A stretch of DNA of 64,000 nucleotides, from the NCBI GenBank assembly GCA_016790285.1, contig JAEUPJ010000046.1, positions 56,531 through 120,530 on the forward strand, given 5' to 3'. Position 1 is the first letter of the stretch. Every line of letters begins with the position of its first letter. This DNA is from Roseateles sp. (GTDB lineage Bacteria > Pseudomonadota > Gammaproteobacteria > Burkholderiales > Burkholderiaceae_C). The translations under genes and the position numbers were made by a program. This document shows, piece by piece, positions 36,251 through 45,384 of this stretch. Below the pieces are notes generated by a model. The model ran no database searches and was not told the DNA's origin. It was given only the letters and a program-made list of their open reading frames with translations.

Positions 36251-37303
36251 TCACTTGGTGGCAACACTTGCTTGCGCCCGGTCACGTGCCGGATACCAGA
36301 ACACCACCACGCCCTGCCCAGGCAATATGCCGTGGTTGATGCGCCATTCACAGATTTCCGGCCCCTTGTTGGATACCCTGGCCTCTTCACTCTCGGGGTG
36401 CAGGGACACCGCATGCACGGCAAGCGCGGGTTCCAGGCAAAGCACGCTGATATCCATGCCATCCATTTGCGTGGTGCAGCACACCACTTCGGAATAGTCC
36501 TGCGGCGCGACCTTCTCGTATCTCAGCAGCACTTCGCGGATACCGGCGGGCTCCAATTCCTCGGCCAGCATCAGTTGCAGCGCCGGTGCGCCCTCGGGCA
36601 CGGTGATGTGCTGGTCGAGCAGCGCCCCCTGGTAGTTGCGCCGATCGATGCGCGCCGAGATGAATTTGCAATGCGCCTCCAGGCCCGGCGTGACGTCGAT
36701 ATAGGCCGGCACGACCGGCGCGTGCTTGATGAGCTTGTTGGTGGTGTTGCGCAGCCGGAAGGAAATGGTGAACGTGAGCTTCACCATGTTCGGGAATTGG
36801 GAATGGACGTCGGGTGGCAGGTTGTCGATCCGGATCCCGACGCGGTAGTCCTCCCGGATGAGGTTCTGGTTGAGGATGTGTTTCTCGACGACCTTGAAAA
36901 TGCGCGGCTCGAAATTCTTCTTGTAGACCGTGGCGAAAACGTCCACGAGCAAGGCGTCTGCAGTTTCCTTGTACTTTTTGTGGATTTCCTCGAGGAGGCT
37001 TTCCTGGCGCGCATTGAATGCGTCGTCGATGGCCTTGAGCATGCCGGCCTGCTGGTCGTCGTGCCGGCGGCGGTTGACCCATTCGATCGACAAATTCAAA
37101 AACAGGGCCACCACCGCAGCAAACGCCAGTTCCTTGCAGAACAGCGCGAGATAGGGCCCGGGATACTCCTTGAAGTGGAGCGAGAGATAGTGGTGTGCCG
37201 CGAACAGCACCACGGCGCTGAGCGCGATGGTCAGGCAGACGACCCGAAACCGCTCATACCAATGCTTGGGGCGAGGCTGAAAACGCGTTGCGTGGGATTC
37301 CAC
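36251..37303 (-). CDS. Hypothetical protein with two N-terminal membrane helices and large cytosolic domain
   Basis: A 350-residue protein, not recognised. The GTG at 37303 is chosen because AAGGAGAG lies at good distance; upstream sequence has no matching content. Two transmembrane helices are visible at about residues 18-36 and 48-68, followed by a charged helical segment (HDDQQAGMLKAIDDAFNARQESLLEEIHKKYKE) and a soluble mixed domain with VGIRIDNLPPDVHSQFPNMVKLTFTISFRLRN. The composition is less GC-rich than its neighbours and it stands alone between a terminator and a PEP-CTERM gene, so it may be an acquired cargo gene. Confidence 0.72.
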   Translation of the reverse strand: MESHATRFQPRPKHWYERFRVVCLTIALSAVVLFAAHHYLSLHFKEYPGPYLALFCKELAFAAVVALFLNLSIEWVNRRRHDDQQAGMLKAIDDAFNARQESLLEEIHKKYKETADALLVDVFATVYKKNFEPRIFKVVEKHILNQNLIREDYRVGIRIDNLPPDVHSQFPNMVKLTFTISFRLRNTTNKLIKHAPVVPAYIDVTPGLEAHCKFISARIDRRNYQGALLDQHITVPEGAPALQLMLAEELEPAGIREVLLRYEKVAPQDYSEVVCCTTQMDGMDISVLCLEPALAVHAVSLHPESEEARVSNKGPEICEWRINHGILPGQGVVVFWYPARDRAQASVATK

Positions 37304-37536
37304 GGTGGTCTCTCCTTCAAGACGCAGGCGCGAAGACGCCAGCCCGGGCAAACGTAACAGACACCCCGTTGAGGGCGCGCCCCTCCCCAGGAGGCGAATC
37401 GTCAAGGTTGAGGAGAGCGCGTGCGACGCTGGGGTCCGTGGGGCCCCGTCGCGCCTGGCTACGCCCCGCAACCTGGGGGTTTCCTCCACCGCCTTCCCGC
37501 CGCAGCATGCGCGGTGAACGACCGGAGACACCCCCC

Positions 37537-38211
37537 ATGAAGACCCAGATCCTCACCGCCGCCCTGGCCCTGACCGCCGCCGCGGCCCACGCGGGCGTCC
37601 TGGACTTCGGCAACGGCCCGGCCGTGCCCACCATCTGCAGCGCCACCGGCGACGGCGGCGGCGCCTTCGTGGCCTGTGCCGACTACGCCAAGCTCAACCA
37701 GGCCTATGGCGACATCGCCGGCGTGCTGGACGTGCAGTACAGCCAGCCGCTGTCCTCGGGGCCCTCCACGCTGAACTGGTGGTCGGGCAGCTACAACGGC
37801 CTGTACGGCGTGCTGTGGGCCGACGGCGGCGATGGCCCGGCCTCCTACGCGCGCATCGACCTGGTGCCGCTGGCCGGCGCCGCGGGCGTCACGCTCACGA
37901 GCCTGGACCTGGGCGCCTACCCCAACACCACGCGCAACACCGACCTGAAGGTGTTCGACCTCGCCACCAACCAGGTGCTCTACAGCTATGCAGGCCCCGT
38001 GGGCAGCAGCATCACGGCCACGAGCTTCAACCTCGGCCTGAGCTCGACGGCGGGCCTGCGCATCGAGTTCCGCAACACGGCCTACAACGTGGGCATCGAC
38101 AACATCGCCTTCCAGGTCACGGCCGTGCCCGAGCCGGCCAGCGCGTCGCTGGCCCTGGCGGGCCTGGCGGTGCTGGGCGCGACGGTGGCGCGGCGGCGGC
38201 GCGCCCGCTGA
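37537..38211 (+). CDS. PEP-CTERM exported protein
   Basis: A 224-residue exported protein: signal peptide to about residue 19 (AHA-G), a beta-sandwich-like body (TLTSLDLGAYPNTTRNTDLKVFD, AGLRIEFRNTAYNVGIDNIAFQV), and the sorting tail VPEPASASLALAGLAVLG followed by ARRRRAR. The body pattern, ending in GIDNIAF, is common in PEP-CTERM matrix proteins. CGGAGA lies before the ATG at 37537. Confidence 0.85.
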   Translation: MKTQILTAALALTAAAAHAGVLDFGNGPAVPTICSATGDGGGAFVACADYAKLNQAYGDIAGVLDVQYSQPLSSGPSTLNWWSGSYNGLYGVLWADGGDGPASYARIDLVPLAGAAGVTLTSLDLGAYPNTTRNTDLKVFDLATNQVLYSYAGPVGSSITATSFNLGLSSTAGLRIEFRNTAYNVGIDNIAFQVTAVPEPASASLALAGLAVLGATVARRRRAR

Positions 38212-38233
38212 CGCGGCGCAGCGCCAGCACCGT

Positions 38234-38254
38234 GGGCCCGGTCAAGCCGGGCCC
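38234..38254. terminator. Strong GC hairpin between convergent genes
   Basis: GGGCCCGG-TCAAG-CCGGGCCC is a perfect 8-base stem followed on the plus strand by GTTTCGTCTT. It lies between the PEP-CTERM and cellulase stops and probably serves as the terminator of the former. Confidence 0.7.
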
Positions 38255-38263
38255 GTTTCGTCT

Positions 38264-39901
38264 TCAGCGCACGCAGACCGTCGAGTCCACGGCGGAGCCG
38301 TCCCACAGCCGCTTGAGGTTGTTGTACTTGGCGGTGGAGACGGTCGTCCAGTCGTCCAGCACGATGCCGCCGGTGTCGCCGGAGTTGGGGTTCCACGACC
38401 AGTAGAAGAAGTTGCGCACGCCCTTGCACTTGAGCCAGTCGACGAACTTGACTTGCCACTGCTGGTCCTTGCCCTCGAACTTGCCGCCGAACTCGCCGAG
38501 GATGACGGCGTTCTTGGGCATGAAGCGGCCGAGCTGGTTCTGCCAGATGGCGGGCATGTTGTTCGGGAAGCCCGTGCCGTCGGCAAAGTAGGCCATGCCG
38601 AACACCGAGGGGCCGTAGATGTGCGGCGAGAGCACCAGCTTGGTGGCCGGGATGCGCGTGGTGTCGATGGGGTAGCAGGCGTGGGGCTCGATGTTGCCGC
38701 CCCACCAGTGGCCGTCGGGCGACTCGCACAGGCCGGCGTTGTTCGACACGCCTTCCACGAACACCAGCAGGTTGGGGTTGGCCGCGTTCACGGCCGCGCC
38801 GGCGCGCTCGGCCGCGAGCTTCCAGTCGTTGGCGATGTTGCCCGTGCCCCAGAAGGCGCCGGCGCTGCCGTCGCTGTGGGGCTCGTTCTTCAGGTCCAGG
38901 CCGATGACGTTGGGCACGTTGCGGTAGCGCTGGGCCACGAACTTGAGGTCGGCCACCCATTGGTCGAGCGAGTAGCTGGCCGTCTGCGGCGTGGTGGAGA
39001 TGACGCTGCAGTCGCCCGAGCGGTGGTGATCCAGCAGCACGTACATGCCGCGGCTGGCGAACTCGGCCACGATGCGGTCCAGCGCCTGCAGCGGCGTCTT
39101 GCCGGCGAGGTCGGTGTTGATGCTGGTGTTGATGGCCGTGGGCAGGCTGGTGGCGCTGAGCGTGCGTGAGCAGAAGGGCAGCCGCACGGCGTTGAAGCCC
39201 AGGCTCTTCATCTGCGCGACCATGTCCTTGTAGTTGCGCTGCCAGAGGCCGTGGGCGATGAGGTCGGGCGTCTCGAAACCGAACCAGTTCACGCCGCGGA
39301 TGGACGCGGTGACACCCTGGCTGTCGACGACGCGGTTGCCGTCGGCCACGCTGAAGGGCGGCTTGAACTCGCCGTTGGCGGGCACCGAGAGGTCGCCGCC
39401 GGGTACCGGGGCAGGGGCAGGGGCGGGAGCCGGCGTGGGTGCCGGCGCGGGCGCGGGGGTCGGGGCCGGCGTGGGTGCAGGCGAAGGCGCCGGGGCCGGC
39501 GGCGGCGGCGGCGGCGGCGGGGTCACGCTGCCGCCGCTGATGCGGAAGGACGCCACCTCGGGCGCCGTGCCGTTGCCGCAGAAGCCGACCTCGAATCGCT
39601 GGCCCGGCTGGGCGGGCGAGTTCCAGCTGACACCGGTCACGCTGTAGCCGGTGCCGCTCTGCTTGAACTGGCCGTTCCAGGTGCCGTTGAGCTGGCCCTT
39701 GGGCAGATCGAACTGCAGCGTCCAGGCGCCGCTGGCCTGGCTGGCGTCGTTGTAGATGTTGACGTGGCTGCAGAAGCCGCCCTGCCAGACGTCGTGCTTG
39801 ATGCTGAGCTGCAGCGCGGCATGCGCCGGGGCGGCGGCGGCCATGCAGGCGGCCGCCACGAGCAGGAGGGGGCTGCGCGGGTGAGAGCTTGTGTGTTTCA
39901 T
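38264..39901 (-). CDS. Secreted CBM2-GH5 endoglucanase (cellulase)
   Basis: A 545-residue modular cellulase. Signal peptide to about residue 28 (AHA-A), a family 2 cellulose-binding module to about 127 (HDVWQGGFCSHVNIYNDAS, GTWNGQFKQSGTGYSVTGVSW), a 40-residue Pro/Ala/Thr linker, and a GH5 catalytic domain. The acid/base Glu is in LDLKNEPH and the nucleophile Glu in VILGEFGG; substrate-binding RGVNWFGFET and LLDHHRSG are also typical. It hydrolyses beta-1,4-glucan outside the cell. Fits with the pectate lyases as part of a plant-wall degradation capacity. Confidence 0.95.
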   Translation of the reverse strand: MKHTSSHPRSPLLLVAAACMAAAAPAHAALQLSIKHDVWQGGFCSHVNIYNDASQASGAWTLQFDLPKGQLNGTWNGQFKQSGTGYSVTGVSWNSPAQPGQRFEVGFCGNGTAPEVASFRISGGSVTPPPPPPPPAPAPSPAPTPAPTPAPAPAPTPAPAPAPAPVPGGDLSVPANGEFKPPFSVADGNRVVDSQGVTASIRGVNWFGFETPDLIAHGLWQRNYKDMVAQMKSLGFNAVRLPFCSRTLSATSLPTAINTSINTDLAGKTPLQALDRIVAEFASRGMYVLLDHHRSGDCSVISTTPQTASYSLDQWVADLKFVAQRYRNVPNVIGLDLKNEPHSDGSAGAFWGTGNIANDWKLAAERAGAAVNAANPNLLVFVEGVSNNAGLCESPDGHWWGGNIEPHACYPIDTTRIPATKLVLSPHIYGPSVFGMAYFADGTGFPNNMPAIWQNQLGRFMPKNAVILGEFGGKFEGKDQQWQVKFVDWLKCKGVRNFFYWSWNPNSGDTGGIVLDDWTTVSTAKYNNLKRLWDGSAVDSTVCVR

Positions 39902-40047
39902 GAGATGAGGCGCGTCGGTTGTGGGATGCGCACCTCGCCGCGCCATGTCGCGATGGCGGGGCAGGCAGGCACCGGGTGGGTGGAGAGCGGGCGCGACTCT
40001 AGGAGGGGGTCTGGTAAGGGTCCTCGGCAACTTGTAACGGGCGCGTT

Positions 40048-40059
40048 GGCAACGTTGTC
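40048..40059. promoter_or_regulatory. Candidate LacI-family operator upstream of the cellulase
   Basis: GGCAACGTTGTC is a near-perfect palindrome centred on AACGTT, the usual core of LacI-family sites, about 150 bases upstream of the cellulase start. No LacI gene is in the window. The rest of the 39902-40268 gap holds no gene. Confidence 0.4.
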
Positions 40060-40201
40060 AGCCCGCGGTGGCGGCCGGGCACGGGGCGCCTTGCGCCGCG
40101 TGTGCGGGTGGGCGCGTGGGGCACGAGGCCGGGTGCGCTACAGGCTGTTGCAAGTCGCACCTTCCACGCCACAGCGCGCCGCACGGTCGTCGTGCGCCCC
40201 C

Positions 40202-40234
40202 GGCACAACCCCCGGCACAACCCCCCGGCACAAC
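40202..40234 (+). repeat. Short tandem repeat before a TonB receptor gene
   Basis: GGCACAAC occurs three times at 40202, 40214 and 40227, separated by runs of C, giving a unit of 12-13 bases. It sits 35 bases before the chosen GTG start of the receptor gene. Confidence 0.7.
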
Positions 40235-40268
40235 CCTGGCATGCTTCGCCCCCCGCCCCCCTCCTGCC

Positions 40269-42431
40269 GTGCCGACCTTGCCGCCCCGCCAACTCACCCC
40301 CCCGCCACGCGCACGGCGCCGGGCCACCGCCTTCGGGCTGACGGTCCTGGCGCTGGTCTGCCCGCGGGCCCAGGCGCAAGACGCCGCGACGCCCCAGCGC
40401 CTGGAACCGGTCGTCATCACAGCCACGCGCAGCGAGACGCCGGCCTTCGAGGTGCCCGCCTCCATCACCCGGCTCGACGGCGAGGCCCTGCGCGCCGGCC
40501 GCGCCCAGGTCAACCTCTCCGAAGGGCTGGGCAGCGTGCCGGGGTTGCTGGCGCGAGACCGCCAGAACTACGCGCAGGACGTGCAGGTCTCGGTGCGCGG
40601 CTTCGGCGCGCGATCGAGCTTCGGCATCCGCGGCGTGCGGGTGTACGTGGACGACATCCCCGCCACGCTGCCCGACGGCCAGGGCCAGGTCACGCACATC
40701 GAGCTGGGCACGGTGGGCCGCGCGGAGGTGCTGCGCGGGCCGTTCTCGGCGCTGTACGGCAACTCGTCGGGCGGCGTCATCAGCCTGTACACGCAGCCGC
40801 CCGAGGGGCCGGCGCGGGCCGGAGCCAGCGTTGCCGTGGGCAGCGACGGCCTGCGCCGCGTGGCGGCCACCGCCAGCGGGAACGCGGGCGAAGGCAACGC
40901 CATCGGCTACACGCTGGGCGCCAGCCGCTTCACGACCGATGGCTTTCGGGACCACAGCGCTGCCGAGCGCCGCCTGGCCAACGCGCGGCTGAGCTGGAAG
41001 CTCGGTGCAGACACGCGCCTCACGCTCGTGGCCAACACGGTGGAGCTGCCCGAGGCGCAGGACCCGCTGGGCCTGACCCGCGCGCAGTGGGCCGCCAACC
41101 CGCGCGGCGTGGACGCCTCGGCACTGAGCTTCGACACCCGCAAGACCATGCAGCAGACCCAGGGCGGCCTGGTGCTGGAGCACGGCATCGACGCGGCCAA
41201 CCTGCTGCGGGTGATGGTCTACCAGGGCCACCGCACGACGGTGCAGTTCCAGTCCATCCCAATGGCGACGCAGGCCAACGCGCTGCACCCGGGCGGCGTC
41301 ATCGACCTGGCGCGCGACTACGAAGGCGCCGACCTGCGCTGGCGCTGGAAGTCGCCCACCGTGACGGTGGTGGCGGGCCTTGCGGCCGACGCCCTGCGCG
41401 AGCAGCGCGTGGGCCGGCAGAACTTCATCGGCAGCACGCTCGGCGTGGCCGGCGCGCTGCGGCGCAACGAAACCAACCGCGTCAGCAACGCCGACCCCTA
41501 CCTGCAGTCCGAGTGGCGCCCCACGCCCGCCTGGCTCGTGAGCGCGGGCGTGCGCCGCAGCCGCGTGAGCTTCAGCTCGGCCGACGGCTACGTGACGCCC
41601 GCCAACCCCGACGACAGCGGCAGCGCCCGCTACACCGCCACGCTGCCCGTGCTGGGCGCGAGCTACGCGCTCAGCACGGGCCTGCGCGTGTACGCCACGG
41701 CCGGCCGCGGCTTCGAGACGCCCACGCTCAACGAGCTGGCCTACCGCGCCAGCGGCGCCACGGGCCTGAACTTCGCGCTGCAGCCGGCCACCAGCCGCAG
41801 CGTGGAGGCGGGCCTGAAGGCGCGGGCCGGCGGCGGCGAATTCACGCTGGCCGTCTTCGAGACGACGACGGCGCGCGAGATCGTCACGCAGACCAACCTC
41901 GGCGGCCGCGCCACGTTCCAGAACGCGGGCGCCACGCGCCGCCGCGGGCTGGAGGCCTCGGGAGAGGTGGTGCTCACGCCCACGCTGCACGCGCAGCTGG
42001 CCGCCACCTGGCTGGACGCCACCTACCGCGACGGCTTCCTCTCCTGCACCGCCACGCCCTGTGCCGCGGCCAACCAGCCGGTGGCCGCCGGCAACCGCAT
42101 CCCCGGCATCGCGCGCAGCGCGCTCACCGGCAGCGTGGCCTGGCAGCCCGCGGGCGGCTGGCGGCTCACGCTCGAGGGCCGAGCGCTCAGCCGCGTGTGG
42201 GTCAACGACCTCAACACCGACGCCGCCGCCGGCCACGCCACGCTCGCGGCCGCGGCCGGCCACACGCTGGACCTCGGCGCCTGGCAGCTCGCCACGCTGC
42301 TGCGCGTGGACAACCTCACGAACCGCCGCTACGCCGGCTCCGTCATCGTCAACGACGGCAACGGCCGCTTCTTCGAGCCCGCACCGGGCCGCACGTGGCT
42401 CGCGAGCGCGAGCCTGACGCGCCGGTTCTGA
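40269..42431 (+). CDS. TonB-dependent receptor (siderophore/cobalamin-type)
   Basis: About 720 residues. The signal peptide (TAFGLTVLALVCPRAQA-Q) is followed by a TonB-box-like EPVVITATRSE, the plug (VNLSEGLGSVPGLL, VSVRGFGARSSFGIRGVRVYVDDIPATLPDGQGQ, LRGPFSALYGNSSGGVI) and a barrel with terminal aromatic residue RRF. The frame is open upstream to 40068, but the GTG at 40269 puts the signal peptide at a sensible place; no strong ribosome site was seen, so the start is uncertain. No cobalamin riboswitch or transporter genes are nearby, so the ligand is unknown. Confidence 0.88.
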   Translation: MPTLPPRQLTPPPRARRRATAFGLTVLALVCPRAQAQDAATPQRLEPVVITATRSETPAFEVPASITRLDGEALRAGRAQVNLSEGLGSVPGLLARDRQNYAQDVQVSVRGFGARSSFGIRGVRVYVDDIPATLPDGQGQVTHIELGTVGRAEVLRGPFSALYGNSSGGVISLYTQPPEGPARAGASVAVGSDGLRRVAATASGNAGEGNAIGYTLGASRFTTDGFRDHSAAERRLANARLSWKLGADTRLTLVANTVELPEAQDPLGLTRAQWAANPRGVDASALSFDTRKTMQQTQGGLVLEHGIDAANLLRVMVYQGHRTTVQFQSIPMATQANALHPGGVIDLARDYEGADLRWRWKSPTVTVVAGLAADALREQRVGRQNFIGSTLGVAGALRRNETNRVSNADPYLQSEWRPTPAWLVSAGVRRSRVSFSSADGYVTPANPDDSGSARYTATLPVLGASYALSTGLRVYATAGRGFETPTLNELAYRASGATGLNFALQPATSRSVEAGLKARAGGGEFTLAVFETTTAREIVTQTNLGGRATFQNAGATRRRGLEASGEVVLTPTLHAQLAATWLDATYRDGFLSCTATPCAAANQPVAAGNRIPGIARSALTGSVAWQPAGGWRLTLEGRALSRVWVNDLNTDAAAGHATLAAAAGHTLDLGAWQLATLLRVDNLTNRRYAGSVIVNDGNGRFFEPAPGRTWLASASLTRRF

Positions 42432-42525
42432 CGGCGGGGCGCGGAACTGCATGTCCGGTCCTGGCGAGCGCGCCGGGCGTTGCGCTGCTGCAATGGCGCC
42501 CATCCCGTTGCTTCCCAGGACCGCC

Positions 42526-43008
42526 ATGCAGACCACCCCGCCCCTTCGCCTCGCCGTGCGAGGCATCCCCACCGAGCACGTCCAGGCACTGCGCCACGGC
42601 GGCCCCGACGCCCACGGCCACGCACCGCTCACCGCGGTGGTCGAAGGCACAGGCAGCCCCTGCCGGCACTGCCTCGGGCTCATCGCCGCCGGTGAGCGCA
42701 AGCTGGTGCTGGCCTACCGCCCCTTCGCGCAGGCGCAGCCCTATGCCGAGACCGGCCCCATCTTCCTGCACGCCGCTGACTGCGAGCGTTATGACAGCGA
42801 GGCCCTGCCGGCCTGGTTCGCCCACCTGTCGCCCGCCCTGGTGCGCGGCTATGGCGCCAACGACTGGATCGTCTACGAGACCGGCCGCGTGGTGGCCGGG
42901 GCGGAGCTGGCTGACGCCTGCCGCGACATCCTCGCGCGGCCGGACGTGGCCTATGTGCACATCCGCTCGAAGTTCAACTGCTTTCAGGCCCGCGTGGAGC
43001 GGGCCTGA
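42526..43008 (+). CDS. DUF1203 family protein
   Basis: A 160-residue cytosolic protein. It matches DUF1203 in its opening (LRLAVRGIPTEHVQALRHGG), the central CRHCLGLIAAGERKLVLAYRPF, the ETGPIFLHAADCERY segment and the C-terminal AYVHIRSKFNCFQARVER. Function unknown; the paired Cys and His could bind metal. The ATG at 42526 is used because the family starts here. Confidence 0.85.
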   Translation: MQTTPPLRLAVRGIPTEHVQALRHGGPDAHGHAPLTAVVEGTGSPCRHCLGLIAAGERKLVLAYRPFAQAQPYAETGPIFLHAADCERYDSEALPAWFAHLSPALVRGYGANDWIVYETGRVVAGAELADACRDILARPDVAYVHIRSKFNCFQARVERA

Positions 43009-43076
43009 GCATCAAGGCCATGTCACCCGGCTGTGGCATCCTTGACGCCGTTGTTCCGCCTCCCGCAGTACCCGCC

Positions 43077-43742
43077 ATGCCGTCCCCCACCGCAGACCGC
43101 CCCCAGACCCTCGGCGAAGAGATCGCCAACGCCATCAGCCACGGCCTGGGCGCCATGCTGGCCGTGGCGGCCCTGCCCATCCTGGTGATGCGCGCGCTCA
43201 ACCACGGCGGCGCGGCCGACGTGGTGGCCGCCGTCATCTTCGCGGCCACGGCCATCCTGCTGTACGGCATCTCCACGGCCTACCACGCCCTGCCTGCGTC
43301 CCTGGCCAACGGCCGTGCGAAGGCATGGCTGAACCGGCTGGACCATGCGGCCATCTATGTATTCATTGCCGGCAGCTACACGCCGTTCACGATGGGCGTG
43401 CTGCACACCGGGCCGGGGGTGACGCTGCTCATCGCCGTGTGGGCGGCAGCGGCGTTCGGGGTGGCGATCAAGCTGCTGAACCGGCTGCGCCACCCAGTCG
43501 TGTCCACGGCGCTGTACCTGGCCATGGGCTGGGTGGTGGTGTTTGCTGCGGGCCCGCTGATGGCGCGCATGCCGGCCGCAGGCCTGGCGTTGCTGGTGGC
43601 CGGCGGCCTGAGCTACACGCTCGGCGCGGTGGTCTTCCTGCTGGACAACCGGCTGCGCTACGCCCACTTCGTGTGGCACCTCTTCGTGCTGGGCGGCAGC
43701 GTGTGCCATTTCTTCGCGGCCCTCTTCTACGCCTACGGCTGA
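43077..43742 (+). CDS. trhA: TrhA/hemolysin III family (PAQR) membrane protein
   Basis: A 221-residue protein with seven membrane helices. PAQR-family features are the N-terminal EEIANAISHGLGAML, STAYHALP, LDHAAIYVFIAGSYTPFTMG and the C-terminal AHFVWHLFVLGGSVCHFFA, which provide the His and Asp residues of the metal site. Bacterial members influence membrane lipid homeostasis. Start ATG at 43077. Probably monocistronic. Confidence 0.92.
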   Translation: MPSPTADRPQTLGEEIANAISHGLGAMLAVAALPILVMRALNHGGAADVVAAVIFAATAILLYGISTAYHALPASLANGRAKAWLNRLDHAAIYVFIAGSYTPFTMGVLHTGPGVTLLIAVWAAAAFGVAIKLLNRLRHPVVSTALYLAMGWVVVFAAGPLMARMPAAGLALLVAGGLSYTLGAVVFLLDNRLRYAHFVWHLFVLGGSVCHFFAALFYAYG

Positions 43743-43773
43743 GGCCGCGCGCGCCGCGCCAGAACCCGGCAAG

Positions 43774-43803
43774 AAAAAGCCCCGACCGTGCAACGGCCGG
43801 GGC
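43774..43803 (-). terminator. Intrinsic terminator on the minus strand
   Basis: Read on the minus strand, GCCCCGGCCG-TTGCA-CGGTCGGGGC forms a stem with one mismatch followed by TTTTTCTT. It is about 165 bases downstream of the minus-strand gene ending at 43968 and is the likely end of that transcript. The sequence between holds no other gene. Confidence 0.8.
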
Positions 43804-43967
43804 CCAACGTCGCCAGCAGGGGGCCGGCGCCGACCTGCTGAGGGATCGCCAGCAGGGAGCTTCGGGGAAGCCCGGGCGGGATTCCAACCGCGCATCGGCC
43901 GCCGCACGCCCCACAGCGACGAAGCGCCTGCGCCGCGAGCCGAAGCGCCGCTGCGGGGCACGAATGC

Positions 43968-44351
43968 TCAGGCGCGCCGCCGCAGCGGGGCCTCCTCGAT
44001 GCCGGGCGGCGCAGCGGCACGCAGGCCGGTGCTGATCGTGAGTGCCAGGCTCAGGGCCAGGCGCAGCGCGACGCGCACGGTGGCGTCGGCGCGCGAACCG
44101 GCGACGGCCAGGCTGGCCTGCCGGGTGTGCTCCAACAGCACTTGCGCGGCTTCGCGGACTTCGGCGTCGGGCCGCGCCAGCACGACGCTCATGCGCAGGA
44201 TCTGGATGACGCCTGCCATCCCGTCCAGGTGCGCCACCAGCTGACGCTGCCAAGGCAGCGGCCCGCTCACCCCCGCCGACAGCGCGTTGACCAGCTCGCC
44301 AAAGTCCTGGATGGCCGCCGCCACCCGGATCGCCGGGTCATCACTGTTCAT
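43968..44351 (-). CDS. Hypothetical helical protein
   Basis: A 127-residue protein beginning MNSDDPAIRVAAAIQDFG. It appears wholly helical (LVAHLDGMAGVIQILRMSVVLARPDAEVREAAQVLLEHTRQASL) with a weakly hydrophobic stretch near residue 100. No family recognised and no catalytic motif. It is preceded by a gap containing a GC-poor stretch and followed by a terminator, so it seems to be a single-gene unit. Confidence 0.6.
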   Translation of the reverse strand: MNSDDPAIRVAAAIQDFGELVNALSAGVSGPLPWQRQLVAHLDGMAGVIQILRMSVVLARPDAEVREAAQVLLEHTRQASLAVAGSRADATVRVALRLALSLALTISTGLRAAAPPGIEEAPLRRRA

Positions 44352-44491
44352 GCCGTACTGCTCCCTGCGCGAGGGGGTTCGCCCGCTGCGCCTTGCCTCG
44401 TTGGCGGCGGTTTTACGGCGCTGCGCCGGTTTCGGCTGCCCATCCCGTTTCCTGGGGTGGTGCACCGTCAGGCGCGCGGCGGCCCGGCAGG

Positions 44492-45325
44492 TCAGCCGAA
44501 CAGGTCGCCGGTGTCGCCAGGCTCCGGCTCGGCGGGGCCGCTGCGTGGGGGTGGCGGTGGTGGCGGCGCGGCGCGGGTGCGTCGGGCCTTCAGCGCGCGC
44601 GCCTTGGGGTCGGCGGCGGCCTGGTGCCAGTCGTCGGCGAAGAGGTCCTCGGACTGCGCCCAGCTCTTGGGCTCGGCCAGGGGCTTCCAGGCGGCGGGGT
44701 CGGGTTCGGCGTGCAGCTCCTCGGCCGGGAAGGGGCGGATGAAGGCCAGCGCCTCGGCTAGGCTGCCGTGCAGCCAGGGGTGCTGGTCCTGCAGGCGCAG
44801 GATGACGGGCATGCGCTTCTCGTCGCCGGGCGGGTGCATGCGGCCGAAGACGCCGTGACCGTCGGCGTTGACGGTGAGCATCGTGAAGGACAGCACCTCG
44901 GCACCTTGCGGGTCGCGCCAGACGCCCCAGAGCCCGGCCACGGCCATGGGGTCGCCGTTGCTGCGGCAGATGGCCCAGCGCACCGGGTCGCCGCTTTCCC
45001 AGCAGTTCTCGAACAGCATCTCCACCGGGATGACGCAGCGCCGCCCCTCGAACCACGCCTGCCGAAAGCTCGGCTTGCTGCGCATCGTCTCGCTGCGGCA
45101 GTTGTAGGTGCGCCGCCCGAACGCGAGGTTGGGCGCCCAGTCGGGCAGCAGCCCGTACAGGCCCACGTGGCAGGCCAGCGCCTCGCGCTGCTCGGCACGC
45201 ACGATGAAGGGCGCGGCGCGGCCGGCGTAGGTGAGCTCGGGCGGGTCGGCGTCGTCGGGGCGGGCCACGCCGAAGTGCGCGAGCAGCCGGTCCTGCAGGG
45301 TGACGGGCTTGTAGTTGCTGCACAT
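44492..45325 (-). CDS. SRAP / YedK-type DNA-protein crosslink peptidase
   Basis: A 277-residue SOS response-associated peptidase. The catalytic Cys is residue 2 after Met removal (MCSNYKPV), and the conserved YNCRSETMRSKPSFRQAW, RRCVIPVEMLFEN and FGRMHPPGDEKRMPVIL give the Asn, Glu and His of the active site. YedK/HMCES forms a thiazolidine link with abasic sites in single-stranded DNA to protect them. It has a C-terminal tail of about 50 residues with eight consecutive prolines that is not part of the core domain. Solitary gene. Confidence 0.93.
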   Translation of the reverse strand: MCSNYKPVTLQDRLLAHFGVARPDDADPPELTYAGRAAPFIVRAEQREALACHVGLYGLLPDWAPNLAFGRRTYNCRSETMRSKPSFRQAWFEGRRCVIPVEMLFENCWESGDPVRWAICRSNGDPMAVAGLWGVWRDPQGAEVLSFTMLTVNADGHGVFGRMHPPGDEKRMPVILRLQDQHPWLHGSLAEALAFIRPFPAEELHAEPDPAAWKPLAEPKSWAQSEDLFADDWHQAAADPKARALKARRTRAAPPPPPPPRSGPAEPEPGDTGDLFG

Positions 45326-45384
45326 GCCGCGAGCCTAACCTGACAGCCGCTTGCGCCTGACCACGCGCGCGGCCTTCCGAGGCT

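Noticed and set aside
40202-40234. CRISPR-like repeat
   Set aside because: Units are only 12-13 bases with no spacers of constant length and no cas genes nearby.
39902-40268. Cobalamin riboswitch before the TonB receptor
   Set aside because: No B12-box or conserved helical layout could be found; no cobalamin genes adjoin.
39251-43045. Very long open frame on the plus strand (over 1200 codons)
   Set aside because: It is a GC-rich shadow of the minus-strand cellulase and of the receptor gene in another frame; the translation is low-complexity Arg/Ala/Gly/Pro without family patterns.
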